Below, one piece after another: positions 8,018-16,399 of a stretch of 36,994 bases of DNA. Below the pieces are notes generated by a model. It made no database searches and had not been told where the DNA came from. It saw only the letters and a list, made by a program, of their open reading frames with translations. Source of the DNA: an uncultured Lachnospiraceae bacterium (GTDB lineage: Bacteria; Bacillota; Clostridia; Lachnospirales; Lachnospiraceae); assembly GCA_949287925.1 (NCBI GenBank), contig CASEIR010000036.1, forward strand, positions 1 through 36,994, read 5' to 3'. Position 1 is the stretch's first letter. Each line of letters starts with the position of its first letter. The translations under genes were made by a program, and so were the position numbers.

Positions 8018-10561
8018 TTATTGAGCTGGTGTTTCACCGCCGGTGCCGCCGCCAGTATCGCCGCCAGTGCCGCCGCCGGTATCACCGCCAGTGCCGCCGC
8101 CGGTATCACCGCCGGTGCCGCCGCCAGTATCACCGCCGGTACCGCCGCCAGTTGTATCACCGCCGGTGCCGCCAGTTGTATCACCGGTCGTATCACCGCT
8201 GTTTTCCGAACTGCTGGAAGAAGCATGTCCGGAGCAGACTGTCGTAGGAGCCGTATCAGCCGCAAAATATTCTGTAATTGCGGGGCAGCTTCCTGCCAAT
8301 GCCAACTGCCCGGTTAATGTGCAGACAGTCTTCTGTTCTACAGAAGCCGGCATGGTAAATTCCTTATACTCCAGATTTTCATGAATTCGGCTCATGATTC
8401 CCTTCCAAAGCCGGAACCGGAAATTTGTATCATAACTGCATTTTTTGTTCTGATCATAGCCGCCCCATACTGCGCAGGTGTAGTATGGAGTATATCCACA
8501 GAACCACAAGTCTTTGTTGTCGGATGTAGTTCCGGTTTTTCCGGCTACAGGCATGTTATCAAGCTGGCAGGAGGTTCCGGTACCGCTGGTAACAACATCC
8601 TGCATTGCACTGGTCAGAAGCGCAGCCGTGCTGTCCTTCAGAACCGTTCTGGTTTCGCCTGTTCCTTCCAGTAATACATTACCGTCATGATCCAGTACTT
8701 TTGTGTACATAGTGGGTTTGTTATATACACCGCCATTTGCGATGGTTGCATAGGCAGCACATAATTCATAGTTGTATACACCCTGTGTAATACCGCCCAG
8801 AGCAAGGGTCTGAGTCAGATCGCTATACACGCCGCCGTTGATTTCTTTGCTTTCTACCAGTGTGCTGATACCAAAGTTTTCACAATAATCAAAGCCGATC
8901 TGCTGGCCAATCTCATCGCTGAGTTTGACAGCGCAGACGTTAACAGACCAGGTGATTGCATCCCGGACAGTGCGGGCGCCGCTGTAGCGGCCATTGGCAT
9001 TCTTAAGAACCTTTCCGTTATTCAAGGTGTAAGGCTCGTCTTCAATTACGGTGGCCAGCGTCTTTCCGCAGGCATCCAGAGCCGGGGCGTAGGATGCAAG
9101 GATCTTAAATGTTGATCCGGGCTGACGGGTGGAGCCTTTGTAAGCACGGTTCAGACTGAGGCTTCCTGGTTTGGCGCCTCGTCCGCCAACCATGGCCTTA
9201 ATCTGGCCGGTGGTCTGATCAATAATGGTAGCAGAAGCCTGGGGCTGAGGAGAGATATTGAAGACTTCATTATAGGTGTCGCCTTCCTGGGCGATGGTGG
9301 ATTTCCATTCTTCCACCATTGCGCGCGCCTCTTCTTCGCTGGAATAGAGCAATCCCTGGCTGTCGCCGTGAGCGTTCTGGACATATTGCTTGATGTGGCC
9401 GGAAGAATAATTTTCAATGGTGCCGTCTGCCCTCGTTACCGTAAGGGCATAATCCAGACCGTATTCCTTTAATCCCGGATAATTTGCATCGTTGTTCATC
9501 TCTTCATCGCAGATCTGCTGCATGGTCAGATTCTGAGTGGAATAGATGCTCAGTCCGCCGCTGTATACAGCGTTATATGCCTGAGTCTCTGTATAGCCCA
9601 GCTGAGTCTCCAGATCTTCCATAATCTGATCGATCATGGCGTCTATAAAGTAGCTGTAGGAATCGGTAGAAGTAACTGTGGCATTGTGTGCCTGGATTCT
9701 GGCGTATACATCGTCAGCCAGAGCCTCATCATAGGCGGCCTGGTCGATATATCCCTGATCCAGCATGTTTTTGAGTACCTTTTTCTGACGTTTTGCATTT
9801 TCTTCCGGATTGGTGATTGGATTATATTTGGTTGGACTCTGCGTAATTCCCGCAATTACCGCACATTCTGACAGCGTAAGCTCGGACACATCCTTTCCGA
9901 AATACCGTTCTGCAGCGGCCTGTACGCCCAGACAGTTTTGCCCCAGGTTGATGGTATTCATATAAGCTTCCAGAATCTCATCTTTGCTCATCTGTTTTTC
10001 AATCTGCAGCGCAAGGTACTGTTCCTGGAGTTTTCGTTCCAGACGGTCATAAAAAGTATCCTCGTGGACAAAATCCGGAAATACATTGTTCTTGATCAGC
10101 TGCTGGGTCAGCGTACTTGCACCTTCCGAAAAATTACCGGAAGTCAGGCCCACCACGGCAGCACGGGTGATTCCCTGAAGGTCGATGCCGTTGTGCTCAT
10201 AGAATCGTTCATCCTCAATGGCAACAAAGGCGTGCTGTAAATATTCCGGAGTCTCATCGATGGTTTTATATACACGGTTGGAACCTGAAGTGACCAGTTC
10301 CTCAATCTGGGTTGTTCCGTCGTCCGCATAGATGGAGGTGGCATATCCTTTCGGTTTGACATCATCCGGTGTGACTACGGGTGCATTGTCGATGATCTTT
10401 TTTGCAAATACACCAACGCCGATCACACCTGCCAGCGCAACTACGACCAGACAGAGCAAAAAGGCCTTGAACAGCCGGACTCCGACACGTTTTCCCTGCA
10501 TGGTAGATTTAGATGTAATCTTCTTCTGCTTTTGAGAAGCTTTTTTTCTGCCATAATTCAT
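8018..10561 (-). CDS. Class A penicillin-binding protein (PBP1A type)
   Basis: Bifunctional peptidoglycan synthase of 847 residues. A cytoplasmic basic tail and one membrane segment (about 28-52) precede the glycosyltransferase 51 domain with EDERFYEHNG (catalytic Glu116) and EGASTLTQQL (about 146-155). The transpeptidase domain carries STFK (483-486), SVN (539-541) and KTG (675-677). From about residue 789 the protein ends in a Gly/Thr/Asp repeat tail. AAGGAGGT (complement of 10570-10577) sits 8 bases before the start. Divergent from yigZ and convergent with glcK. It could be called ponA or mrcA; I leave the symbol open because paralogues are common. Confidence 0.95.
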   Translation of the reverse strand: MNYGRKKASQKQKKITSKSTMQGKRVGVRLFKAFLLCLVVVALAGVIGVGVFAKKIIDNAPVVTPDDVKPKGYATSIYADDGTTQIEELVTSGSNRVYKTIDETPEYLQHAFVAIEDERFYEHNGIDLQGITRAAVVGLTSGNFSEGASTLTQQLIKNNVFPDFVHEDTFYDRLERKLQEQYLALQIEKQMSKDEILEAYMNTINLGQNCLGVQAAAERYFGKDVSELTLSECAVIAGITQSPTKYNPITNPEENAKRQKKVLKNMLDQGYIDQAAYDEALADDVYARIQAHNATVTSTDSYSYFIDAMIDQIMEDLETQLGYTETQAYNAVYSGGLSIYSTQNLTMQQICDEEMNNDANYPGLKEYGLDYALTVTRADGTIENYSSGHIKQYVQNAHGDSQGLLYSSEEEARAMVEEWKSTIAQEGDTYNEVFNISPQPQASATIIDQTTGQIKAMVGGRGAKPGSLSLNRAYKGSTRQPGSTFKILASYAPALDACGKTLATVIEDEPYTLNNGKVLKNANGRYSGARTVRDAITWSVNVCAVKLSDEIGQQIGFDYCENFGISTLVESKEINGGVYSDLTQTLALGGITQGVYNYELCAAYATIANGGVYNKPTMYTKVLDHDGNVLLEGTGETRTVLKDSTAALLTSAMQDVVTSGTGTSCQLDNMPVAGKTGTTSDNKDLWFCGYTPYYTCAVWGGYDQNKKCSYDTNFRFRLWKGIMSRIHENLEYKEFTMPASVEQKTVCTLTGQLALAGSCPAITEYFAADTAPTTVCSGHASSSSSENSGDTTGDTTGGTGGDTTGGGTGGDTGGGTGGDTGGGTGGDTGGGTGGDTGGGTGGETPAQ
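8036..8182 (-). repeat. 24-bp tandem repeat encoding a Gly/Thr/Asp tail
   Basis: Six consecutive near-identical units at 8036-8059, 8060-8083, 8084-8107, 8108-8131, 8132-8158 (27 bases) and 8159-8182, followed by decayed copies to about 8200. Each unit encodes the octapeptide TGGDTGGG or a close variant. All length changes are multiples of three, so the reading frame is preserved. Confidence 0.95.
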
Positions 10562-10588
10562 GAATTTAGACCTCCTTCATACCAAGTC

Positions 10589-10617
10589 ATTATAGCAAAG
10601 AAACACAGGTTTATAAA
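10589..10617 (-). promoter_or_regulatory. Promoter of the PBP gene
   Basis: On the minus strand a perfect TATAAT (complement of 10589-10594) has the extended TGC in front and a weak TTTATA (complement of 10612-10617) 17 bases upstream. It lies about 28 bases before the start codon at 10561. Confidence 0.7.
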
Positions 10618-10715
10618 GAAAAAAATAAAAACTTCATATTTCAGTAGGAAAATTTTAAGAAATTCGTTATATTAATATGTAGAAAAATGTAAAAACGGAA
10701 AGGATCGTCTGAAAC

Positions 10716-11375
10716 GTGAAAGAATACAGGACAATTTATCAAGGCGGGACGGGGGAAATTGTAGAAAAGAAGTCCCGCTTTATCGCAACGGTGACACCTG
10801 TCGATACAGAAGAAGAAGCGCTGGAATTTATTGAGTCTATGAAAAAGAAATACTGGAATGCAACCCATAACTGTTTTGCGTATGTGATTGGCAGCCGGGG
10901 AGAATTAAAACGCTGCAGTGACGATGGCGAGCCGTCCGGAACAGCGGGAAAGCCGATGCTGGATGTTCTGGAAGGAGAAGAGATTCGGAATGCCGCGGTG
11001 GTTGTGACCCGGTATTTCGGAGGTACACTTCTTGGAACCGGCGGACTGGTAAGGGCTTATTCCTCGGCTGTCCGGGCAGGGCTGGAAGCTTCCGTGGCGA
11101 TCACGAAGGTGCCGGGAGTAAAGCTGCATATTCAGACAGATTATACAGGCCTTGGAAAGATTCAGTATATCCTCGGGCAGAGAGGGCTTAAGATTCTGGA
11201 TTCCGTTTATACAGAGGCGGTAGAACTGGATGTTCTGGTGCCGGATCCGGAACTGGAGATCATAGAAGCCCAGATACGGGAAGGAACCAGCGGACAGGCG
11301 CGTCAGGAAGTGTGTCAGAGATGTTATTTTGCCAGGATCAACGGTGAACCGCAGATCCTGGAAGAAATAGGTTAG
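10716..11375 (+). CDS. YigZ/IMPACT (UPF0029) family protein
   Basis: The 219-residue product has the IMPACT-family signature: SDDGEPSGTAGKPMLDVLEG (about 68-87) and VVVTRYFGGTLLGTGGLVRA, followed by a small C-terminal domain of the YigZ type. The family is linked to translation and stress responses, but its bacterial function is not firmly established. The start is a GTG at 10716, with AAAGGA at 10699-10704 as a modest ribosome binding site. It is divergent from the PBP gene and convergent with hpf. Length and motifs are typical, with no sign of damage. Confidence 0.9.
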   Translation: MKEYRTIYQGGTGEIVEKKSRFIATVTPVDTEEEALEFIESMKKKYWNATHNCFAYVIGSRGELKRCSDDGEPSGTAGKPMLDVLEGEEIRNAAVVVTRYFGGTLLGTGGLVRAYSSAVRAGLEASVAITKVPGVKLHIQTDYTGLGKIQYILGQRGLKILDSVYTEAVELDVLVPDPELEIIEAQIREGTSGQARQEVCQRCYFARINGEPQILEEIG

Positions 11376-11383
11376 AAAGAAAA

Positions 11384-11410
11384 AGGGAGGAGCCGCATTG
11401 ACTCCTCCCT
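11384..11410 (-). terminator. Terminator of hpf
   Basis: A 9-base-pair stem (11384-11392 with 11402-11410, 9-base loop). Read on the minus strand the stem runs into TTTTTCTTTC, a clear Rho-independent terminator for hpf. On the plus strand no T-run follows, so it is weaker for yigZ. Confidence 0.85.
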
Positions 11411-11420
11411 GATATGAACT

Positions 11421-11954
11421 CTAACATTCCGGCTCAATCAGGCCAAATGTTCCGTTCTTTCTTCTATATACTACATTCACTTCATCTGTCTCTGCATTTC
11501 GGAATACAAAGAAATCATGTCCCAGTAATTCCATCTGTACACACGCATCTTCCGGATACATCGGCTTAAAACCGAATTTTTTGGTGCGGACGATCCGGAT
11601 CTCACCTTCATCCTCAGAAACATCATCCTGTTCAATAAACTCCTGCTTAAAATTGCCGCCTTCCTGATGTCTTGCAATCAGTTTGTTTTTATATTTGCGC
11701 AACTGGCGTTCAATGATTTCTTCTACAAGATCAATGGACACATACATATCAGTGCTTACTTCTTCCGAGCGGATCAGACCGCCCTTTACAGGGATGGTAA
11801 CTTCGATTTTCTGGCGTTCACGCTGTACGCTCATGGTTACGTATACTTCGGTATCAGGAGTAAAGTACCTTTCCAGTTTTCCAAGCTTGTTTTCTACGGC
11901 TTCTTTCAGGCCGGGCGTTACATCAAGGTTTTTTCCGATAATGATAAATTTCAT
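11421..11954 (-). CDS. hpf: Ribosome hibernation promoting factor, long form
   Basis: Binds the 30S subunit and dimerises ribosomes into inactive 100S particles in slow growth. The 177-residue length and two-domain layout match the long HPF of Firmicutes: an N-terminal RaiA-like domain (about 1-100, MKFIIIGKNLDVTPGLKEAV) and a C-terminal dimerisation domain (about 118-177) with FGFKPMYPEDACVQMELLGHDFFVF. The ATG at 11954 is chosen because AAAAGGAG (complement of 11963-11970) is 8 bases upstream; an in-frame GTG at 11963 overlaps that site. It has its own promoter and a leader with repeated complementary blocks (see findings). Confidence 0.95.
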   Translation of the reverse strand: MKFIIIGKNLDVTPGLKEAVENKLGKLERYFTPDTEVYVTMSVQRERQKIEVTIPVKGGLIRSEEVSTDMYVSIDLVEEIIERQLRKYKNKLIARHQEGGNFKQEFIEQDDVSEDEGEIRIVRTKKFGFKPMYPEDACVQMELLGHDFFVFRNAETDEVNVVYRRKNGTFGLIEPEC

Positions 11955-12037
11955 GCTGTCCACTCCTTTTCGACATGGTTTTCAGATGATAAAATCTGAC
12001 AATTCCCCATCAGACTGTTAATCTATCTGATATATGT

Positions 12038-12066
12038 AGTATATCATGTTTGAAGATTAATGTATA
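12038..12066 (-). promoter_or_regulatory. Probable promoter of hpf
   Basis: On the minus strand TATACT (complement of 12038-12043), preceded by the extended TGA, lies 17 bases from TATACA (complement of 12061-12066). The -35 region overlaps the last codons of the upstream PsiE-like gene. Transcription would start near 12031 and give a leader of about 77 bases. Confidence 0.6.
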
Positions 12067-12668
12067 GCACGTATTACTTCAATTCTGGAAATTTTTCCTT
12101 CATGCATTTTGGCAACGCGTAGTCCCCAGTCGTTGAAATAGACACAGGCGCCCACGCCGGTTTCCGTCTCATATTCTTCGAATTTCCGAGTGATCACATC
12201 AAACAGAGTGTCATGGGGTTCGTAAGGGATATCGATACCCAGGAGCCGGTTGACTACCTTGACTTTTGTACTGGCCCGGAAGATGATTTTGTTGGAAATA
12301 TCAAATTCACAGAACAGATATTTCCTGGTGGCAAATAATACTGCGATGGCGCAGACGCCCACCAGACTGGACCATACGGAAGAATGATCGATGATGATCT
12401 GTCTGGCAATTGCAAACAGCAGAACTTCAAACACTGTGTTGGGCGTGTGATAGTACATCATGCGGATCAGCTCCACGCCGATGATCAGGTTAAAACAGGT
12501 TTCCAGCAGGTCGTCGTAATTCGGCCAGACATCTAGATTGGGAATATTCGACAGAGACCCTGCCATGCGGATGCACAGCAGAACGATGCCGACCGCAAGC
12601 ATAAAAGCAATAAAATATTCTAAGATGGAAGCCAGATGTTTTAATAACAGCGCAAAATATTTTTTCAT
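12057..12668 (-). CDS. PsiE-like membrane protein with C-terminal transporter-associated-type domain
   Basis: A 203-residue protein with about four membrane segments (roughly residues 10-35, 50-72, 78-95 and 97-114) and a soluble C-terminal part of about 85 residues. The segment ELIRMMYYHTPNTVFEVLLF resembles the PsiE (phosphate-starvation-inducible) membrane family, and the C-terminal part resembles the small domain found at the end of CorC/HlyC-type transporters. The function is unknown to me. The ATG at 12668 has AAGGAG (complement of 12675-12680), which overlaps the end of typA; the gap to typA is only 10 bases, so translation is probably coupled to TypA. A longer in-frame reading to 12755 lies inside typA and is rejected. 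Confidence 0.8.
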   Translation of the reverse strand: MKKYFALLLKHLASILEYFIAFMLAVGIVLLCIRMAGSLSNIPNLDVWPNYDDLLETCFNLIIGVELIRMMYYHTPNTVFEVLLFAIARQIIIDHSSVWSSLVGVCAIAVLFATRKYLFCEFDISNKIIFRASTKVKVVNRLLGIDIPYEPHDTLFDVITRKFEEYETETGVGACVYFNDWGLRVAKMHEGKISRIEVIRAIH

Positions 12669-12678
12669 AAAATTCTCC

Positions 12679-14502
12679 TTATTTGCTGAAACGTTTGCGC
12701 ATCTTAGGATCCAGGATTTTCTTGCGGATCCTGAGATTTTTTGGGGTGACCTCAAGAAGTTCGTCGGTATCGATAAAGTCCAGCGCCTGCTCCAGGCTCA
12801 GGATCTTAGGAGGAGTCAGGCGGAGGGCGTCGTCTGAACCGGAGGAACGTGTGTTGGTCAGATGCTTGGTTTTACATACATTTACTTCAATATCATCGGT
12901 CTTCGCATTTTCACCGATGACCATACCGGAATAAACCTTTTCTCCGGCGCCGATAAATAGGGTTCCGCGTTCCTGGGCGCCATACAGGCCGTAGGTAACG
13001 GATTCGCCGGTTTCAAAAGCAATGAGAGAGCCTTGCTTGCGGTACTGGATGTCTCCTTTGTACGGAGCATATCCGTCAAACGCGGTGTTCATGATGCCGT
13101 TTCCTTTTGTATCCGTCAGAAATTCTCCGCGGTATCCGATCAGGCCGCGGGATGGAATCTTGAATTCCAGACGGGTGTAGCCGCCGCTGGCAGTTCCCAT
13201 ATTCTGCAGTTCTCCTTTGCGCTGGCTGAGCTTGTCAATTACGGTTCCGGTAAATTCATCGGGGACGTCGATATAGGCGGTTTCCATTGGTTCCAGAAGT
13301 TTACCGTTCTCATCCTTTTTATACAGGACTTCCGCTTTGCTGACTGCGAATTCGTAGCCTTCCCGGCGCATGTTCTCGATGAGGACAGACAGATGAAGCT
13401 CTCCACGTCCGGATACTTTGAAGCTGTCCGTGTTATCAGATTCTTCTACACGAAGACTGACATCAGTATTTAATTCCCGGAACAGACGGTCCCGCAGATG
13501 ACGGGAAGTGACATATTTGCCTTCCTGTCCGGCAAATGGGCTGTCGTTGACGATAAACTGCATGGCAATCGTAGGCTCCGAAATTTTCTGGAACGGGATG
13601 GCCTTCGGATTTTCCGGAGAACAGATGGTGTCGCCGATGGAGATGTCTGAGATCCCGGAGATGGCGACGATGGAGCCGATAGATGCTTCTTTCACATCCA
13701 CTTTGTTCAGACCATCGAACTCATAGAGTTTGCTGATCCGCACCTTTTCCATCCGTTCCGAATCGTGTTCATTCACAACGACGGCGTCCATACCGACACG
13801 GATGGTACCGTTATCCACTTTCCCGACACCGATTCGTCCGACATATTCGTTGTAATCGATGGTACTGATGAGGACCTGGGTATCGGCGTCCGGATCTCCT
13901 TCCGGAGCAGGAATATATTCCAGTATTGTCTCAAACAGCGGTTTCATGTCTTTTTCTTCCTCGGTCAGATCCAGGACAGCCACACCTGCTTTGGCAGAAG
14001 CATACACGAATGGGCAGTCAAGTTGTTCGTCGGAAGCCTCCAGATCCATGAAAAGCTCCAGGACCTCATCGATCACTTCGTCAGGCCTTGCCTCCGGCCG
14101 GTCGATCTTATTGATACATACGATGACCGGAAGGTTCAGCTCCAAGGCCTTGCGCAGTACGAATTTCGTCTGGGGCATGGCGCCTTCAAAAGCGTCTACC
14201 ACAAGAATGACGCCGTTGACCATCTTCAGCACGCGTTCCACTTCTCCGCCAAAATCCGCATGGCCGGGTGTGTCGATGATATTGATTTTAGTTCCTTTAT
14301 AATAGACGGCTGTATTCTTGGAAAGAATGGTGATCCCTCGTTCCCGTTCGATATCATTGGAGTCCATGACACGCTCGGCAACCTCCTGGTTTTCGCGAAA
14401 AACTCCGCTCTGTTTGAGAAGCTCGTCTACCAGCGTCGTCTTTCCGTGGTCGACGTGGGCAATGATTGCTATATTACGAATATCTTCACGTTTTGTTTTC
14501 AT
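12679..14502 (-). CDS. typA: Ribosome-associated GTPase TypA/BipA
   Basis: Translational GTPase of the EF-G superfamily, implicated in ribosome assembly and in growth under stress such as cold. The 607-residue length is standard. The N-terminal G domain has [10 protein letters not shown] (P-loop, about 15-24), the G2/G3 segments [14 protein letters not shown] and [12 protein letters not shown], and NKID for guanine specificity. The C-terminal part has the TypA block [26 protein letters not shown] lies before the ATG at 14502. It is the first gene of a unit that continues through the PsiE-like gene, and possibly into hpf, because no terminator is visible between them. Confidence 0.97.
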   Translation of the reverse strand: MKTKREDIRNIAIIAHVDHGKTTLVDELLKQSGVFRENQEVAERVMDSNDIERERGITILSKNTAVYYKGTKINIIDTPGHADFGGEVERVLKMVNGVILVVDAFEGAMPQTKFVLRKALELNLPVIVCINKIDRPEARPDEVIDEVLELFMDLEASDEQLDCPFVYASAKAGVAVLDLTEEEKDMKPLFETILEYIPAPEGDPDADTQVLISTIDYNEYVGRIGVGKVDNGTIRVGMDAVVVNEHDSERMEKVRISKLYEFDGLNKVDVKEASIGSIVAISGISDISIGDTICSPENPKAIPFQKISEPTIAMQFIVNDSPFAGQEGKYVTSRHLRDRLFRELNTDVSLRVEESDNTDSFKVSGRGELHLSVLIENMRREGYEFAVSKAEVLYKKDENGKLLEPMETAYIDVPDEFTGTVIDKLSQRKGELQNMGTASGGYTRLEFKIPSRGLIGYRGEFLTDTKGNGIMNTAFDGYAPYKGDIQYRKQGSLIAFETGESVTYGLYGAQERGTLFIGAGEKVYSGMVIGENAKTDDIEVNVCKTKHLTNTRSSGSDDALRLTPPKILSLEQALDFIDTDELLEVTPKNLRIRKKILDPKMRKRFSK

Positions 14503-14587
14503 ACAGATCTTCCTTTTCTATTATTGTTGGTAAATGATAAAGTGCGCCCGGCATATCTGCTGCGAGCGCATATTCTGTGACTTTCTT

Positions 14588-14615
14588 AGTTTATCACATT
14601 TCATAAATTTTACAA
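14588..14615 (-). promoter_or_regulatory. Possible promoter of typA
   Basis: On the minus strand TTGTAA (complement of 14610-14615) and TAAACT (complement of 14588-14593) are 16 bases apart, leaving a leader of about 80 bases. The match is moderate. Confidence 0.4.
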
Positions 14616-14692
14616 GTATTTAGTTCTAAAACCGGAGATGGCGTCATAAACATTTTAATATACGATTCAGAAGAAAGGGAGATTGTAAGACT

Positions 14693-15325
14693 ATGTCAGA
14701 TAAGATTATTGAAAACAACCAGGTAACGATTATGGGAGAAGTGGCATCTAAGTTTACTTTCAGCCATGAAGTCTTTGGAGAAGGGTTCTATATGGTAGAT
14801 GTAAATGTAAGGAGGCTTAGCAACTCGCAGGACCGGATTCCACTGATGGTTTCGGAAAGGCTGATCGATGTTTCCAAAGATTATTCGGGAGAATTCATTA
14901 TGGCGAGCGGCCAGTTCCGTTCCTATAACAGACACGAAGAACAGAAGAACCGGCTGGTGTTGTCGCTGTTTGTCCGGGAGATTTCATTTATAGAGGAAGA
15001 GCTGGATGGAGCCAAGACGAACCAGATTTTTCTGGACGGTTACATCTGCAAACTTCCAGTATACCGGAAAACACCTCTGGGCAGAGAGATTGCGGATCTT
15101 TTGCTGGCTGTGAACCGTCCGTATGGAAAATCCGATTACATACCCTGCATCTGCTGGGGAAGAAACGCCAGGTTTGCTTCTTCTTTCCAGGTAGGAGAGC
15201 ATGTGCAGGTGATTGGCCGGATCCAGAGCCGTGAATACATCAAACGTCTGACGGAGACAGAGACGGAAAAACGGACGGCCTATGAAGTTTCAGTCAGCAA
15301 ACTGGAGTGTCTGGATGAGGAATGA
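14693..15325 (+). CDS. Single-stranded DNA-binding-like protein with two OB folds
   Basis: A 210-residue protein that looks like a tandem pair of SSB-type OB folds. The second half has strong SSB-like features: RKTPLGREIADLLLAVNRPY, then DYIPCICWGRNARFASSF and GEHVQVIGRIQSREY. The first half (about 1-100) is more divergent. It lacks the flexible acidic tail with a DDDIPF-like end seen in replicative SSB, so it is probably not the main SSB of the cell; it ends in KLECLDEE. AAAGGGAG lies before the ATG. It is divergent from typA and ends 18 bases before the dapA promoter. Confidence 0.82.
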   Translation: MSDKIIENNQVTIMGEVASKFTFSHEVFGEGFYMVDVNVRRLSNSQDRIPLMVSERLIDVSKDYSGEFIMASGQFRSYNRHEEQKNRLVLSLFVREISFIEEELDGAKTNQIFLDGYICKLPVYRKTPLGREIADLLLAVNRPYGKSDYIPCICWGRNARFASSFQVGEHVQVIGRIQSREYIKRLTETETEKRTAYEVSVSKLECLDEE

Positions 15326-15343
15326 CCCGTCCGGAGACTTTCG

Positions 15344-15372
15344 TTGACATCCCCCTGTTTTGATGGTAATAT
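15344..15372 (+). promoter_or_regulatory. Promoter of dapA
   Basis: A perfect TTGACA (15344-15349) and TAATAT (15367-15372) are 17 bases apart, with an extended TGG before the -10. One of the strongest promoters in the window. No lysine-riboswitch-sized leader follows; the start codon is only about 35 bases downstream. Confidence 0.85.
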
Positions 15373-15407
15373 TTTTATAGATTATTTTGATGCCAGGAGG
15401 GATGAGT

Positions 15408-16298
15408 ATGTCTATTTTTACAGGCGCCGGCGTGGCAATCGTCACACCTTTTCATGAAGACGAAAGTATTAATTATGATAGACTGGATGAGCTGATTGAT
15501 TATCACTGCGAGAATGGAACCGATAGCATTATTATCTGTGGAACGACAGGTGAATCCGCTACGATGACAGAAGAAGAGCATGCGGAATGCGTGCGCTTTA
15601 CCATTGAACGTGCAAAGGGACGTATCCCGGTTATTGCCGGGACCGGTTCTAATTGTACCCGTACAGCAATTGAACTTTCCAGAGACGCGGCAGAGCATGG
15701 GGCGGACGGATTGCTTCTGGTAACTCCATATTATAATAAAGCAACCCAGGCGGGACTGATCGCTCACTATACAGCAGTAGCGAAGGAAGCGAAAGCGCCG
15801 ATTATCATGTACAGTGTGGCCAGCCGTACCGGATGTAATATTGAACCGGCGACCGTGGCGGCTTTGGTGAAGAACGTAGATAATATCGTGGGAATCAAAG
15901 AGGCTTCCGGTAATATCTCGCAGGTTGCCAGGATTATGTCTTTGACGGATGGGAATATTGATCTGTATTCCGGGAATGACGATCAGATTGTACCGCTGCT
16001 TTCATTAGGAGCAAAAGGAGTGATTTCCGTGCTGTCTAATATAGCGCCAAGAGAAACTCACGATATCTGCGCTAAGTTTTTTGCAGGAGATGTGGCAGGA
16101 AGCGCCGCGCTGCAGCTGAAAGCGATTCCGCTGGTGGAGCAGTTGTTCTGTGAGGTGAATCCGATTCCGGTAAAGAAAGCTATGAAACTGATCGGTAAGG
16201 ACTGCGGCCCCTTGCGTATGCCGATGACAGAATTGACGCCGGAGCATGAGAAGACCCTGGCACAGGCGATGAAAGATTTTGGAATTTCATTAGCATAA
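15408..16298 (+). CDS. dapA: 4-hydroxy-tetrahydrodipicolinate synthase
   Basis: Condenses pyruvate with aspartate semialdehyde, the first committed step to diaminopimelate and lysine. The 296-residue protein has the TTGES motif (46-50), VTPYYN (105-110), the catalytic tyrosine region YSVASRTG (Tyr135, Arg140) and the Schiff-base lysine GIKEASG (Lys164). The usual wording YNVPSRTG is changed at two non-catalytic positions. The ATG at 15408 is 7 bases after AGGAGG (15395-15400); an ATG at 15402 is too close to that site. It is followed by dapB with a hairpin between. Confidence 0.96.
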   Translation: MSIFTGAGVAIVTPFHEDESINYDRLDELIDYHCENGTDSIIICGTTGESATMTEEEHAECVRFTIERAKGRIPVIAGTGSNCTRTAIELSRDAAEHGADGLLLVTPYYNKATQAGLIAHYTAVAKEAKAPIIMYSVASRTGCNIEPATVAALVKNVDNIVGIKEASGNISQVARIMSLTDGNIDLYSGNDDQIVPLLSLGAKGVISVLSNIAPRETHDICAKFFAGDVAGSAALQLKAIPLVEQLFCEVNPIPVKKAMKLIGKDCGPLRMPMTELTPEHEKTLAQAMKDFGISLA

Positions 16299-16312
16299 AG
16301 AGAAAGTATGTG

Positions 16313-16360
16313 AAAAGGATATCATTGGTTGAGTAAATTCAGCGCATGTGATATCCTTTT
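16313..16360 (+). terminator. Hairpin between dapA and dapB
   Basis: A 12-base-pair stem AAAAGGATATCA (16313-16324) with TGATATCCTTTT (16349-16360), ending in a run of five T. The 24-base loop can form its own small stem (GTTGA with TCAGC). It may terminate part of the transcription after dapA or act as an attenuator or processing site. Confidence 0.65.
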
Positions 16361-16399
16361 TGATATAGCAGAGTATGAATAAACAGGAGGAATGGAATT

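Noticed and set aside
8036-8182. Regular 24-bp repeats considered as a CRISPR array
   Set aside because: The units are contiguous with no spacers and lie in frame within the PBP gene.
8043-8384. Proline-rich plus-strand frame (PPPVSPP repeats)
   Set aside because: It is the reverse-strand reading of the Gly-rich PBP tail repeat and has no ribosome binding site.
13765-14580. A 271-codon plus-strand frame opposite typA
   Set aside because: Antisense to the conserved TypA G domain; the composition is that of a reverse-strand shadow.
15326-15407. Lysine riboswitch or T-box upstream of dapA
   Set aside because: The leader after the strong promoter is only about 35 bases, too short for either element; no such leader is seen before hom or lysC either.
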